Shown: in pieces, positions 56,042-63,785 of the stretch
How positions within the stretch are numbered: position 1 is the first letter of the stretch
How the letters are laid out: every line of letters begins with the position of its first letter
Assembly (NCBI GenBank): GCA_964564675.1
Contig: CAZMBI010000001.1
Coordinates: forward strand, 62,001-126,000
DNA: 64,000 nucleotides
Reading direction: 5' to 3'
Source of the DNA: CAZMBI01 sp964564675
Lineage (GTDB): Bacteria; Pseudomonadota; Alphaproteobacteria; Rickettsiales; UBA3002
The notes under the pieces: model-generated
Database searches by the model: none
What the model saw: only the letters and a program-made list of their open reading frames with translations
Told to the model about the DNA's origin: nothing
Translations under genes and position numbers: made by a program

Positions 56042-56884
56042 TTAAAAGCGCGAGTAAGTCGGGTTCAGCAGCCGCAATGTACTGGCTCCTTGCGGACTGG
56101 AACGCATGGCGGAAACCGCCTTCTCCTGCTCTTCCACCATGCGCTTGAGCTCTTCCTCGCGCTGTTCCAGTTCGCGGCGCTGCTGCTCGATCGCACTGAG
56201 CTTGTTGCGTTCGACCTCAAGTTCTTTTTCCCGCTGCACGCGGCGCTGCTCTTCCTCGTTGCGCAGGAAAATATCTTCCAGCGCCAGAATCTGCACCGTG
56301 GTATCTTTCATCGTGGCGCGCACTTTTTCGATCACGCTGTCGATCACGTAATAGGCCGCCACCGCCGGGATTGCCACCGCCAGCCCGCCGACCGTGGTCA
56401 GCAACGCCTCCCAGATGCCGTTGGCCAGCAGTGACGGATCAACCCGCGTACCGGCCTCCCCAAGCCGGGAAAACGCCGCCACCATGCCGATCACCGTGCC
56501 CAGCAGCCCGAGCAAGGGCGAGGTGGTCGCCACCATCTCCAGCCCCCTCATGTGGGATTCAAGATAGCGCAGCTCCTGGCTGCCTACGCGGCTGATTTCC
56601 GATTCGCGGCTTTTCATTGAGATATCGCGGTTGCGCACGCATTCGATCGCTACCCGCATGATGCGCGCCACCGGGCTTTTAATCGGCCCCAGAATGCGCA
56701 GCGCCTCGGTCAGCTCGCCGCGCTTAACCGGGCCCATGGCCTTGTCAATAAAGCGGGCGTTGAACACGCCGGACGTTACAAACTGCTGAATTTTATATAA
56801 AATGACACCTAGCGCATAGATGGACAACCCGATCAGGATCACCATCACCACGCCGCCCTTTTCAATGATGTCGATATCCGCCAT
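56042..56884 (-). CDS. exbB: ExbB/TolQ-family motor protein with C-terminal coiled coil
   Basis: A 280-residue inner-membrane protein. The first helix is about 11-33 (GVVMVILIGLSIYALGVILY). The MotA/TolQ core has LEMVATTSPLLGLLGTVIGM, and the third helix is WEALLTTVGGLAVAIPAVAAYYVI. Residues about 205-265 form a strongly charged coiled coil (RRVQREKELEVERNK, ELEQREEELKRMVEEQ) that ordinary ExbB lacks. It is the first gene of the motor group. Confidence 0.92.
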   Translation of the reverse strand: MADIDIIEKGGVVMVILIGLSIYALGVILYKIQQFVTSGVFNARFIDKAMGPVKRGELTEALRILGPIKSPVARIMRVAIECVRNRDISMKSRESEISRVGSQELRYLESHMRGLEMVATTSPLLGLLGTVIGMVAAFSRLGEAGTRVDPSLLANGIWEALLTTVGGLAVAIPAVAAYYVIDSVIEKVRATMKDTTVQILALEDIFLRNEEEQRRVQREKELEVERNKLSAIEQQRRELEQREEELKRMVEEQEKAVSAMRSSPQGASTLRLLNPTYSRF

Positions 56885-56961
56885 GTATCTTCCTTATCTT
56901 GCTTGCCCGCTAGGCTCGGCTTATTAGTTTACTTACCGACCCGGCGCGCGCCAATCAGAAC

Positions 56962-57159
56962 TTAACTTTCATTAACAACTGATTCGTCATCAAGCTGGCG
57001 CGCCTCTTCCGGCAGCATGATAGGAATGCCGTCACGAATCGGGTAGGCAAGCCCCGCCTGCTCACTGATAAGCTCCTGAGCCGCATCGTCATAACGCAGC
57101 GCCGATTTAGTAACCGGGCAGACCAGAATTTCCAGCAGGCGCGAATCCAGCAATGTCAT
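56962..57159 (-). CDS. Trm112-like zinc-ribbon protein
   Basis: A 65-residue protein of the bacterial Trm112/YcaR type: [18 protein letters not shown], then [19 protein letters not shown]. Only one Cys of the usual zinc set is seen (ILVCPVTK), as in many bacterial members. The family activates methyltransferases in other organisms. Partner here unknown. The gap to the tRNA genes (57160-57308) holds a likely promoter and nothing else clear. Confidence 0.9.
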   Translation of the reverse strand: MTLLDSRLLEILVCPVTKSALRYDDAAQELISEQAGLAYPIRDGIPIMLPEEARQLDDESVVNES

Positions 57160-57260
57160 AACGGGTGATATAGCACGAAGCGCGCGCGCGAGGCAATCGC
57201 GAATAGCCAGCCCCTTACTGCGGCGGACTCACCCAAGCCGCATCGGCATTATAAAATCGC

Positions 57261-57288
57261 TTGCATTTTGCGATGAATTACCTATTTT
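57261..57288 (+). promoter_or_regulatory. Likely promoter of tRNA-Gly
   Basis: TTGCAT (57261-57266) and TATTTT (57283-57288) are 16 bases apart, about 20 bases before the tRNA-Gly gene. Confidence 0.4.
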
Positions 57289-57308
57289 TCTCCCTCTCAT
57301 CTCAGTGA

Positions 57309-57383
57309 GCGGGTGTAGCTCAGGGGTAGAGCGTCACCTTGCCAAGGTGAAAGTCGTGAGTTCGAATCTCATCACCCGCTCCA
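57309..57383 (+). tRNA. tRNA-Gly (GCC)
   Basis: GCGGGTG pairs with CACCCGC as acceptor stem. The anticodon loop with GCC lies between CACCTT and AAGGTG, the T loop is TTCGAAT, and the 3' CCA is encoded (57381-57383). Confidence 0.97.
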
Positions 57384-57467
57384 TATTTCCGCAACAGATG
57401 TCATCGAAAAAAGGCGACGCACTCCGTCATCCTTTTTAACGGCTTTTCCGGCTATTCTGATTGAGAG

Positions 57468-57545
57468 TGGGGCGAGTGATGGGTCTCGAACCCACGACCT
57501 CCAGTGCCACAAACTGGCGCTCTAACCAACTGAGCTACACCCGCC
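57468..57545 (-). tRNA. tRNA-His (GTG)
   Basis: On the minus strand GCGGGTG pairs with CACTCGC (one G-U pair). The loop TTGTGGC gives anticodon GTG. The extra 5' G (G-1) opposite the discriminator C is encoded at 57545, and CCA is encoded at 57468-57470. It is oriented against tRNA-Gly. Confidence 0.95.
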
Positions 57546-57679
57546 ATAAGCGAATCATACGGAACACGCAGTTAAAGGCGAATCGGGCCGCGCCGTCAAG
57601 TAAATCCTTGGGCGCTCCCTGCCGATGCGGTGCCGGAAGCGGGATTGTATCTCGCGGCCAGTTGCGCTAAAATAATGCC

Positions 57680-58039
57680 ATGTTTTCGTTGAAATACCTT
57701 ACCATGGCCCTGTCCGCCGCAACGTTGCTGTTCGTCACAGTCGCCCAGGCTGCTCTGCCCTGTTGCGCACTGGCGGGCTTGGCGGAAAGCCAGCCGGCGC
57801 CGCAAGCGGAATCCATGCAGGAAGCTATACCCTGTCACGAGGCCAAAGCCGAACAATCCGCTGATCATACCCTGCCATGCGATGACTGCAGCTGCGTACA
57901 GCTAGTCAAAATGCATCCTCAGCCCGCTACAGGCGTCTGCCCTGCGCCCCTGCTGGTCTACGCCGAGGGATGGCAGCACGCAGCCATTCATGCCAGCGAA
58001 CCCACCGGCATCGACCACCCTCCCAAACACCGCTCCTGA
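57680..58039 (+). CDS. Secreted Cys-rich protein of the metal operon
   Basis: A 119-residue protein with signal peptide YLTMALSAATLLFVTVAQAA. The mature part has many Cys and His: PCCALAGL, AIPCHEAKAEQ, LPCDDCSCVQLVKMHP, and ends in His-containing IDHPPKHRS. The spacing resembles small metal-responsive periplasmic proteins near copper or mercury genes (CopL/DUF2946-like), but no definite family was recognised. It is the first gene of the four. Confidence 0.75.
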   Translation: MFSLKYLTMALSAATLLFVTVAQAALPCCALAGLAESQPAPQAESMQEAIPCHEAKAEQSADHTLPCDDCSCVQLVKMHPQPATGVCPAPLLVYAEGWQHAAIHASEPTGIDHPPKHRS

Positions 58040-58117
58040 TGATTCGTCGCAGTGCGTCGCAGTGCGTCGCGGCCTGACCGCCCGCACGGGTAGACTTACA
58101 TATTTATCAGGAGACTA

Positions 58118-58765
58118 ATGATGATACGATGGTTGTTTCTCGGCTGTATGCTGGCCAGCCTGCCGCTTGCCCACACGCAGGCGCGCCCTGTGTCTTATCC
58201 GGGCGGCTGGACGCTGATGCAGCACAATAATCAGGACATGCACAGCGTGCATGCGCATTATTCCCCCAGCGCCCGCTATTCCATCGGCTACCGTGCGGAA
58301 TACCGGCGTGATGAGGACTGGCAGTTTCACGGCGCCCAGCTGAATTATCTGGTCAAGCGCTGGAACGCCCCGGCCTCTCAGGCGAATGTTTATCTGAAAA
58401 GCGCCGCTGGTGTCGCTTATAGCGATTATGAAGGGTTTGACGGCAAGACCGAACCCGCCGGCATTGCCGGCATCGCGCTGGACTGGGAAGACCGACGCTA
58501 TTTCACCAGCTATGAAAATCACCTGTATTACGCCGGCGATATCGACCGCTTCTTCATGCAGAAAGCGCGCGTGGGCTTTGCCCCGTATGTCGGCGATTAC
58601 GGCGATTTACATACCTGGCTCATGCTCGAACTGGAGCACGTGCCGGAAGCCGACGATACGCTGCGCATCACCCCGCTGGTGCGTTTTTTCAAAGATGAAT
58701 ACCTCGCCGAAGCCGGTATCAGCGAAGACGGCGAGATGTTGTTTAACTGGATTATTCGATTTTAG
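58118..58765 (+). CDS. Outer-membrane barrel-like protein of the metal operon
   Basis: A 215-residue protein with signal peptide WLFLGCMLASLPLAHTQA. The mature part consists of alternating beta strands with aromatic residues (YSIGYRAEYRRDEDW, VYLKSAAGVAYSDY, LMLELEHVPEADDT) and ends in Phe (MLFNWIIRF), as in outer-membrane barrels. A reported relative is not claimed. Just upstream (58040-58070) a 10-base unit CGTCGCAGTG is repeated. AGGAG precedes the ATG. Confidence 0.75.
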   Translation: MMIRWLFLGCMLASLPLAHTQARPVSYPGGWTLMQHNNQDMHSVHAHYSPSARYSIGYRAEYRRDEDWQFHGAQLNYLVKRWNAPASQANVYLKSAAGVAYSDYEGFDGKTEPAGIAGIALDWEDRRYFTSYENHLYYAGDIDRFFMQKARVGFAPYVGDYGDLHTWLMLELEHVPEADDTLRITPLVRFFKDEYLAEAGISEDGEMLFNWIIRF

Positions 58766-58774
58766 GAGGTTCCC

Positions 58775-59086
58775 ATGAAAACCCTGATGATAACCGCCAT
58801 CCTGATGGCATCCCTCAGCCTGCCCACAGCCCCTGCATTGGCCGAACGCGAATGCAGCAACCGCATTGATGTGTCGGTTAACGGACTCGTCTGTGATTTC
58901 TGCGCGCGTGCGCTGGAAAAAGTCTTCGACGACAAGCAGGCGGTCAAAGAGATCGCCGTCAATATGGACAAAGGAATCGTAAAGGTTCACCTGCAGCCCG
59001 GTGAGACGCTCAGCGACGAGGCCATTACCGGACTGGTCACCGATTCGGGCTATAATGTCCGCACCATCAACCGGAACTGCTTATGA
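58775..59086 (+). CDS. Periplasmic MerP-like heavy-metal-binding protein
   Basis: A 103-residue protein with signal peptide TAILMASLSLPTAPALA and one HMA fold. The metal motif is GLVCDFCARALEKVF (GxxCxxC), followed by AVKEIAVNMDKGIVKV and a C-terminal ITGLVTDSGYNVRTI. Its ATG lies 9 bases after the previous stop with AGGAGG before it, and its end overlaps the next gene by 4 bases. It acts as a periplasmic metal carrier, most like MerP by position and motif. Confidence 0.88.
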   Translation: MKTLMITAILMASLSLPTAPALAERECSNRIDVSVNGLVCDFCARALEKVFDDKQAVKEIAVNMDKGIVKVHLQPGETLSDEAITGLVTDSGYNVRTINRNCL

Positions 59087-59478
59087 GACGTGGCGACGAG
59101 TCCTTTGGCGCAAAACACACGCTGATACCAACCCTCAGCCTGTTTACCTCGCTTGGCACCCTGGTATGTTGCGCGCTGCCGGCATTACTGGTTACGCTTG
59201 GGGCCGGTGCCACATTGGCCGGGCTGCTCAGCGCCGCGCCCTGGCTAGTGGCACTGTCGAAATATAAAGCCTGGACATTCGGGGTTTCAGGAGGAGTGAT
59301 CCTGCTCGCCGGTTTCGTGCAGTGGCGGATGCGCCATGCCCCCTGCCCGAGCGATCCGGCCAAGGCTAGAGCCTGTACCCGCCTGCGCCGGGGTAGCTGG
59401 TGGGTGTTGGGCATTGCCGCCGGTTTCTGGCTGACCGGCTTTTTCTTCGCCTTTGTGGCGGTCCACCTGTGGTATTAG
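59083..59478 (+). CDS. MerT-like inner-membrane metal transporter
   Basis: A 131-residue protein with three membrane helices. The first has the adjacent Cys29-Cys30 (TLVCCALPALL), as MerT has at the same place; the segment after it, LVTLGAGATLAGLL, also matches MerT. A cytoplasmic loop has two more Cys (APCPSDPAKARACTR), again like MerT, and the third helix is WWVLGIAAGFWLTGFFFAFV. It overlaps the MerP-like gene by 4 bases, so the two work as a pair. The metal is not known. Confidence 0.8.
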   Translation: MRRGDESFGAKHTLIPTLSLFTSLGTLVCCALPALLVTLGAGATLAGLLSAAPWLVALSKYKAWTFGVSGGVILLAGFVQWRMRHAPCPSDPAKARACTRLRRGSWWVLGIAAGFWLTGFFFAFVAVHLWY

Positions 59479-59565
59479 GGCAGGCCTTACGGCGCTGCAA
59501 GATATACAAAGCCACCCGTACGCTTGCGATTCCTGCCGGGCACATAACGCGCGTGTGTTGACGCA

Positions 59566-59643
59566 TGGTCGGGGCGACTGGATTCGAACCAGCGACCTCC
59601 CGTCCCCCAGACGGACGCGCTAACCAGGCTGCGCCACGCCCCG
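59566..59643 (-). tRNA. tRNA-Pro (GGG)
   Basis: On the minus strand CGGGGCG pairs with CGCCCCG. The anticodon stem TCCGT/ACGGG has the 7-base loop CTGGGGG with anticodon GGG; the T loop is TTCGAAT. Discriminator A and encoded CCA (59566-59568) follow. Confidence 0.95.
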
Positions 59644-59783
59644 ACACGTCGCTTTAGAGAAAACGCCTCCGGGCTGCGCCTCGGTGTGTTTTTCTCGGGA
59701 AGGCATGGCCAAACCAGAGCTTGAAACGGGTTTCGCCGTGCTTTGCAGATATAAAAAGTGCTTTTAACAAAGAATGCGGGAAA

Positions 59784-59819
59784 GGAATAGCCTTATTTTC
59801 AATTAAACGCGGCTATTCC
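59784..59819 (-). terminator. Candidate terminator hairpin after phaB
   Basis: GGAATAGCC (59784-59792) and GGCTATTCC (59811-59819) are exact reverse complements with an 18-base AT-rich loop; on the minus strand the first arm includes the phaB stop codon. Only a short pyrimidine run follows, so termination strength is doubtful. Confidence 0.4.
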
Positions 59820-60550
59820 ATGTATTGGCCGCCATTAACGGATAGCGTCTCACCGGTGATAAAGCCCGCCTCATCGGCGACGAGGAAGCACACCGCGCGG
59901 GCGATTTCCTTCGGCTCACCGAGGCGGCCGACCGGAATCCCCTGAATGATTTTATTCAGGATGTCCTCGGACACGGCGCGCACCATGTCGGTACCGATAT
60001 AACCCGGCGCCACGGCATTGACCGTGATGCCCTTGGCCGCCGTCTCCCGCGCCAGCGCTTTGGTGAAACCGAAGATTCCGGACTTGGCCGCCGAATAGTT
60101 GGTCTGGCCGAACTGGCCGAGCTGGCCGTTAACCGATGAAATATTGACGACGCGGCCGAATTTACGCTCGCGCATCCCGTCAATCACGCTGTGCACCATG
60201 TTATAACAAGAATTCAGATTGGTATCGATCACGGCTTTCCAGTTATCCGGCGTCATTTTATGAACGGCGCCGTCACGCGTTATCCCGGCATTATTGATCA
60301 GGATTTCCACCGGCTTACCGGCCGCTTCCTGAATCTTCTTAATCGCCGCCTCGCATTCCTCATAGTTGGAGACATCCCACTTAACGGTGTCAATCCCTGT
60401 TTCATCGCGGAAAGCCTGCGCCGCCTCCTCATTGCCGGCATAGTTAGCAACCACATGATATCCGGCGGTTCTCAGATCTTCCGATATCGCTCGGCCGATC
60501 CCCCGCGTGCCGCCGGTTACCACCGCAACTCTGTCTTCTCCTTTGGCCAT
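59813..60550 (-). CDS. phaB: Acetoacetyl-CoA reductase
   Basis: NADPH-dependent reduction of acetoacetyl-CoA to (R)-3-hydroxybutyryl-CoA, the PHA monomer. The 245-residue short-chain reductase has AVVTGGTRGIGRAISEDL, LINNAGITRDGAVHKMT, the catalytic Ser in VVNISSVNGQLGQFGQ and YSAAKSGIFGFTKALA, and ends FITGETLSVNGGQYME. It is downstream of phaA, 90 bases away, with a hairpin repeat between them. Confidence 0.96.
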   Translation of the reverse strand: MAKGEDRVAVVTGGTRGIGRAISEDLRTAGYHVVANYAGNEEAAQAFRDETGIDTVKWDVSNYEECEAAIKKIQEAAGKPVEILINNAGITRDGAVHKMTPDNWKAVIDTNLNSCYNMVHSVIDGMRERKFGRVVNISSVNGQLGQFGQTNYSAAKSGIFGFTKALARETAAKGITVNAVAPGYIGTDMVRAVSEDILNKIIQGIPVGRLGEPKEIARAVCFLVADEAGFITGETLSVNGGQYME

Positions 60551-60597
60551 TTTATTCTCCTGCCTTCCTTAGTCAGTCATCATTTGTCAAAAAGACA

Positions 60598-60634
60598 GCG
60601 TATCAGGCATCCTGTTTCCCTGAAACTGATACGC
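60598..60634. repeat. 9-bp inverted repeat between phaA and phaB
   Basis: GCGTATCAG (60598-60606) pairs with CTGATACGC (60626-60634) around a 19-base loop that begins GCATC. The left arm plus loop, TATCAGGCATC, matches the element between frr and uppS. A place for mRNA processing or partial termination is possible. Confidence 0.65.
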
Positions 60635-60640
60635 CGAATC

Positions 60641-61819
60641 CTATCGTTGCACGCACATCGCAATGCCCATACCGCCGCCGATACACAGCGTAACCAGGCC
60701 TTTTTTGCCGTCTCGGCGTTTAAGCTCATGCAGCAAGGTGGTCAGCACCCGCGCACCGGACGCACCGATGGGATGACCCAGCGCCACCGCGCCGCCGTTG
60801 ACATTCACTTTGCTGACATCCCAGCCCATTTCCCTGTTCACCGAAATAGCCTGCGCCGCAAACGCTTCATTGGCTTCGATCAGATCGAGCTGCGCCGGTT
60901 CCCAGCCGGCCGACTCAAGCGCCGCCCGTGACGCCGGGATCGGTCCCGTGCCCATAACCGAAGGATCCACCCCGCGCGTCGCCCAGGACGCAATACGCGC
61001 CAGCGGCGTCAGCCCGCGTTTATCGGCTTCCTCGGCGCTCATCAACAGGGCCACGGCGGCACCGTCATTAATGCCGGACGCATTACCCGCGGTCACCGTA
61101 CCGTCCTTACTGAAGGCCGGGCGCAGCTTGGCCAGCCCTTCGGCCGTGGCGCCCTCGCGCGGGAACTCATCGGTATCCACCACCGTATCGCCTTTTTTAG
61201 AGGTGATAGTCACCGGTATGATCTCGTCTTTAAACTTGCCGTCCTTAATGGCTGCCACGGCTTTTTGCTGCGACTCTGCCGCAAACCGGTCTTGTTCTTC
61301 GCGACTGATCTGATACTGGCTGGCGATATTCTCGGCGGTATTACCCATGTGATAATCATTGAAGCAATCCCACAGCCCGTCGATAATCATGGTATCCACC
61401 AGCGAGGCATTACCCATTTTCACCCCGTTGCGCAGATGGCTGGCATGCGGCGCCTGGCTCATCGATTCCTGCCCGCCGGCTACGACAATCCCGGCCTCGC
61501 CGGTCTGAATAGCCTGCATTCCAAGCGCCACCGCGCGCAGCCCCGAGCCGCAGACCTGATTAATGGTCATTGCCGTGCGTTCTTTCGGAATGCCGGCATG
61601 CATCGCCGCCTGACGGGCGGGGTTCTGCCCCACTCCGGCGGTCAATACCTGACCGAGAATCACTTCCGAGACATCCCCGGAGGACACGCCGGTGCGCTCC
61701 AGCAGGGACGTAATAACATGGGTTCCCAGTTGCGACGCCGGCAGGCTCGAAAGCCCACCGTTTAAATTTCCGATAGCGGTACGTACCGCGTCTACAATCA
61801 CAATCTCATGTGTACTCAT
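60641..61819 (-). CDS. phaA: Acetyl-CoA C-acetyltransferase (beta-ketothiolase)
   Basis: Condenses two acetyl-CoA to acetoacetyl-CoA, the first step of PHB synthesis. The 392-residue thiolase has [20 protein letters not shown], the acylated Cys in [27 protein letters not shown], the [16 protein letters not shown] loop, [18 protein letters not shown] with His, and [13 protein letters not shown] with the second Cys. ATG 61819 has GGAGG before it; the frame from 61873 is not homologous. Confidence 0.96.
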   Translation of the reverse strand: MSTHEIVIVDAVRTAIGNLNGGLSSLPASQLGTHVITSLLERTGVSSGDVSEVILGQVLTAGVGQNPARQAAMHAGIPKERTAMTINQVCGSGLRAVALGMQAIQTGEAGIVVAGGQESMSQAPHASHLRNGVKMGNASLVDTMIIDGLWDCFNDYHMGNTAENIASQYQISREEQDRFAAESQQKAVAAIKDGKFKDEIIPVTITSKKGDTVVDTDEFPREGATAEGLAKLRPAFSKDGTVTAGNASGINDGAAVALLMSAEEADKRGLTPLARIASWATRGVDPSVMGTGPIPASRAALESAGWEPAQLDLIEANEAFAAQAISVNREMGWDVSKVNVNGGAVALGHPIGASGARVLTTLLHELKRRDGKKGLVTLCIGGGMGIAMCVQR

Positions 61820-61958
61820 GTCTGCCTCCATTTGCGGTGGATTTCTATCAGTAATCATCACAATGTCCAGCATAGGATGTGCTGCGCTGCGACATACTCA
61901 TATTGGTTCAAATATGGCACGCGTGCGATTGCCTCGTCTATGAGCGGAAATAATCAAA

Positions 61959-63029
61959 TTATGATTCAAGCCACCTCACCAGCGGCTGCCATAAGCGTCG
62001 CCTGGCATGGCCGCCTACCACCATACTGACATGACCGGACGGCGGCGCAATCGTTGTGGCGTCCGGCAGTTGCACGGCCAGCGCATGCGAACACGGCTGC
62101 GGCACAATCCGGTCCTGCGCCGGCGTGGCGACAAAAGCCGGGCAGCGCACCCGCTGCGGGTTGATGACCTGCCCCGCCACACGCCACTGGCCGGCCGCAA
62201 GCTTATTATCATACGGCCACTCGATAAAACATTCTCCAGCCACCCGCGGGGCCAGCGGCACACCGTCATTCACCCAGCTTTCCACGGCCACAAAATGATA
62301 TTGCTCGCTTTCCGGCATATCACAAAAGCGGCTGAACTTCTCCTGAAAATGCCAGGGATTAAGCATATGAAATAATGTCTGCGTCCATACCGGCGGCACC
62401 GTCTCCTGAGTTAATAACAATTGTTCATAACTATCCCGGATCGCCGCATCAAACACCGGGGGGGGCATGCCCTCGGCATGATAATCCCACGGCGCGGCCA
62501 GCAATACCAGCCTGTCAACCGGCTCCAGCTGTGCCAGTGCCAGCGCGAACACCCCGCCCATGCAATAACCCAGCACGGCGATAGGGCCGCAGTGACACCG
62601 TTTCAACGCGCGCAGCGCCGAATGCGCAATATAATAGATGTAATCGGCGCTATCATATCCCTGTTCGCGCCAGCCCGGTTCGCCCCAGTCCATCACAAGC
62701 GGGCGATAACCCTGCGACTGCAGAAATTGTATGAGACTGCGTTCGGGATAAAGATCCAATATGTAATGCTTGTTAATTAAAGACGGGATACACAGCACCG
62801 CCATCGCATCGTGCGGCCCGCCGTAATCGAGCAGCCGCGCTTGGCCTTTCTCCCACAACACATCATAGGCGGTGGCTTCCACCTCGATCTGCACATCCTG
62901 ATATTCGGCAAGTCCTTCCAGCATTGCAGTGGCGCGGCGATGGGCCTCAGCCTGCAACGCCTGCACAAAATCAGGCGTTCGCAGTAAGGCGAGGTATTCA
63001 CTGAAATGGGAGGCGTCATCCCCTGCCAT
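61959..63029 (-). CDS. phaC: Short PhaC-like PHA synthase
   Basis: Polymerises 3-hydroxyacyl-CoA to PHA. From ATG 63029 it is 356 residues, the length of class III PhaC rather than the ~560-600 of class I. The lipase-like box GYCMGG has the catalytic Cys; the Asp is in TPAQDRIVPQP and the His in PPSGHVSMVVGG. CIPSLINKHYILDLYP and LVMDWGEPGWREQGY are typical of alphaproteobacterial short PhaC-type hydrolases. A GTG at 63167 with AGGAAG upstream would give 402 residues and overlap the gene before it; the frame open from 63521 is an artefact. Confidence 0.8.
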   Translation of the reverse strand: MAGDDASHFSEYLALLRTPDFVQALQAEAHRRATAMLEGLAEYQDVQIEVEATAYDVLWEKGQARLLDYGGPHDAMAVLCIPSLINKHYILDLYPERSLIQFLQSQGYRPLVMDWGEPGWREQGYDSADYIYYIAHSALRALKRCHCGPIAVLGYCMGGVFALALAQLEPVDRLVLLAAPWDYHAEGMPPPVFDAAIRDSYEQLLLTQETVPPVWTQTLFHMLNPWHFQEKFSRFCDMPESEQYHFVAVESWVNDGVPLAPRVAGECFIEWPYDNKLAAGQWRVAGQVINPQRVRCPAFVATPAQDRIVPQPCSHALAVQLPDATTIAPPSGHVSMVVGGHARRRLWQPLVRWLES

Positions 63030-63096
63030 CGCTGCTGATGCGGCTGATGCTTCTGCCTGATGCGCTGCCCCAATGGGAGCGGGTGAAGGCCTGTTG

Positions 63097-63648
63097 TCAG
63101 TCTTCGCGTTTGACGGCTCGCTTGACGGGTTTTTTGCGGGCTCGAGTCGTTGCAGCAGAGCCTCCACGCTGCTGAGTGCTTCCTGTGCGGCCAGCGCGTG
63201 GGGTGGGTTGTTTGGCGTTGGATGCGCTGCTCGCGCCGGCGGTTTTTCGCGATCCCGCCTGCTTGCGCGGCGTGGTGGTTGACTGCTTTGATGATTTTGC
63301 TGCAGGTTTTGCTGCCGATTTCGTTCTCGGTTTTGCTGCGGGTTTTGCTGCAGGTTTTGCTGCGGCGGCCGGTTTTGATTCCAGCCGGGCAATCCGCCGT
63401 TCGCAATCTGCCAGACGCCGCCGCAGGTCATCCAGTTCGTCAGCGCCAGACTCAGATGCATCGGCAGCGTGTCGATTCGCTTGTTCATTGGTGTCGTCCC
63501 GAAATGCTGCACCCGGCGCACCCTGCATGCGCCGCATCGTATCCAGCATGGTATGGATAAAATCGCGGTCGGTCATGGTGCGGGTTAGCTGCTCCTGCCA
63601 CATATCCATAAACGCCGATGCCATTTTTTGATAATTGTTTTGTGCCAT
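63097..63648 (-). CDS. PHA granule protein with histone-like tail (PhaE/PhaF-like)
   Basis: A 183-residue protein. The N-terminus is helical and amphipathic (YQKMASAFMDMWQEQLTRTM, and FIHTMLDTMRRMQG), the middle is a short coiled coil (about 70-92: DELDDLRRRLADCERRIA), and residues about 93-183 are a basic tail of Ala-Lys-Pro repeats (AAKPAAKPAAKPRTKSAAK), like the histone H1-like tail of Pseudomonas PhaF. It precedes the short phaC where class III operons have phaE. It may therefore be both a synthase partner and a DNA-tethering granule protein; this is inference from layout. Confidence 0.75.
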   Translation of the reverse strand: MAQNNYQKMASAFMDMWQEQLTRTMTDRDFIHTMLDTMRRMQGAPGAAFRDDTNEQANRHAADASESGADELDDLRRRLADCERRIARLESKPAAAAKPAAKPAAKPRTKSAAKPAAKSSKQSTTTPRKQAGSRKTAGASSASNAKQPTPRAGRTGSTQQRGGSAATTRARKKPVKRAVKRED

Positions 63649-63785
63649 GCAGCATATCCAAATTGTTGCAGTTGAGTTTTTTGAGTGCTATGTGCGATCG
63701 TACTTGCAATATGCCATAGCTTGCAGCAAAATCAATGTCGTGGCTACAGCAGTTCATATAAAACCATAAATAAGAGGGGTTCATC
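63649..63785. promoter_or_regulatory. Divergent control region between the PHA genes and phaR
   Basis: The 137 bases between two divergent starts carry TTGCA three times (63666-63670, 63704-63708, 63721-63725), the last as TTGCAGCAAAA. PhaR repressors bind TGC/GCA-rich sites, so these are candidate operators. No clear -35/-10 pair was assigned. Confidence 0.4.

Noticed and set aside
57461..57670. 69-residue frame across tRNA-His
   Set aside because: Covers the tRNA gene; reading frame is incidental.
63030..63521. N-terminal extension of phaC with Gln/Asn repeats
   Set aside because: Frame-shifted reading of the Ala-Lys-Pro tail of the neighbouring gene; the repeat DNA keeps both frames open.
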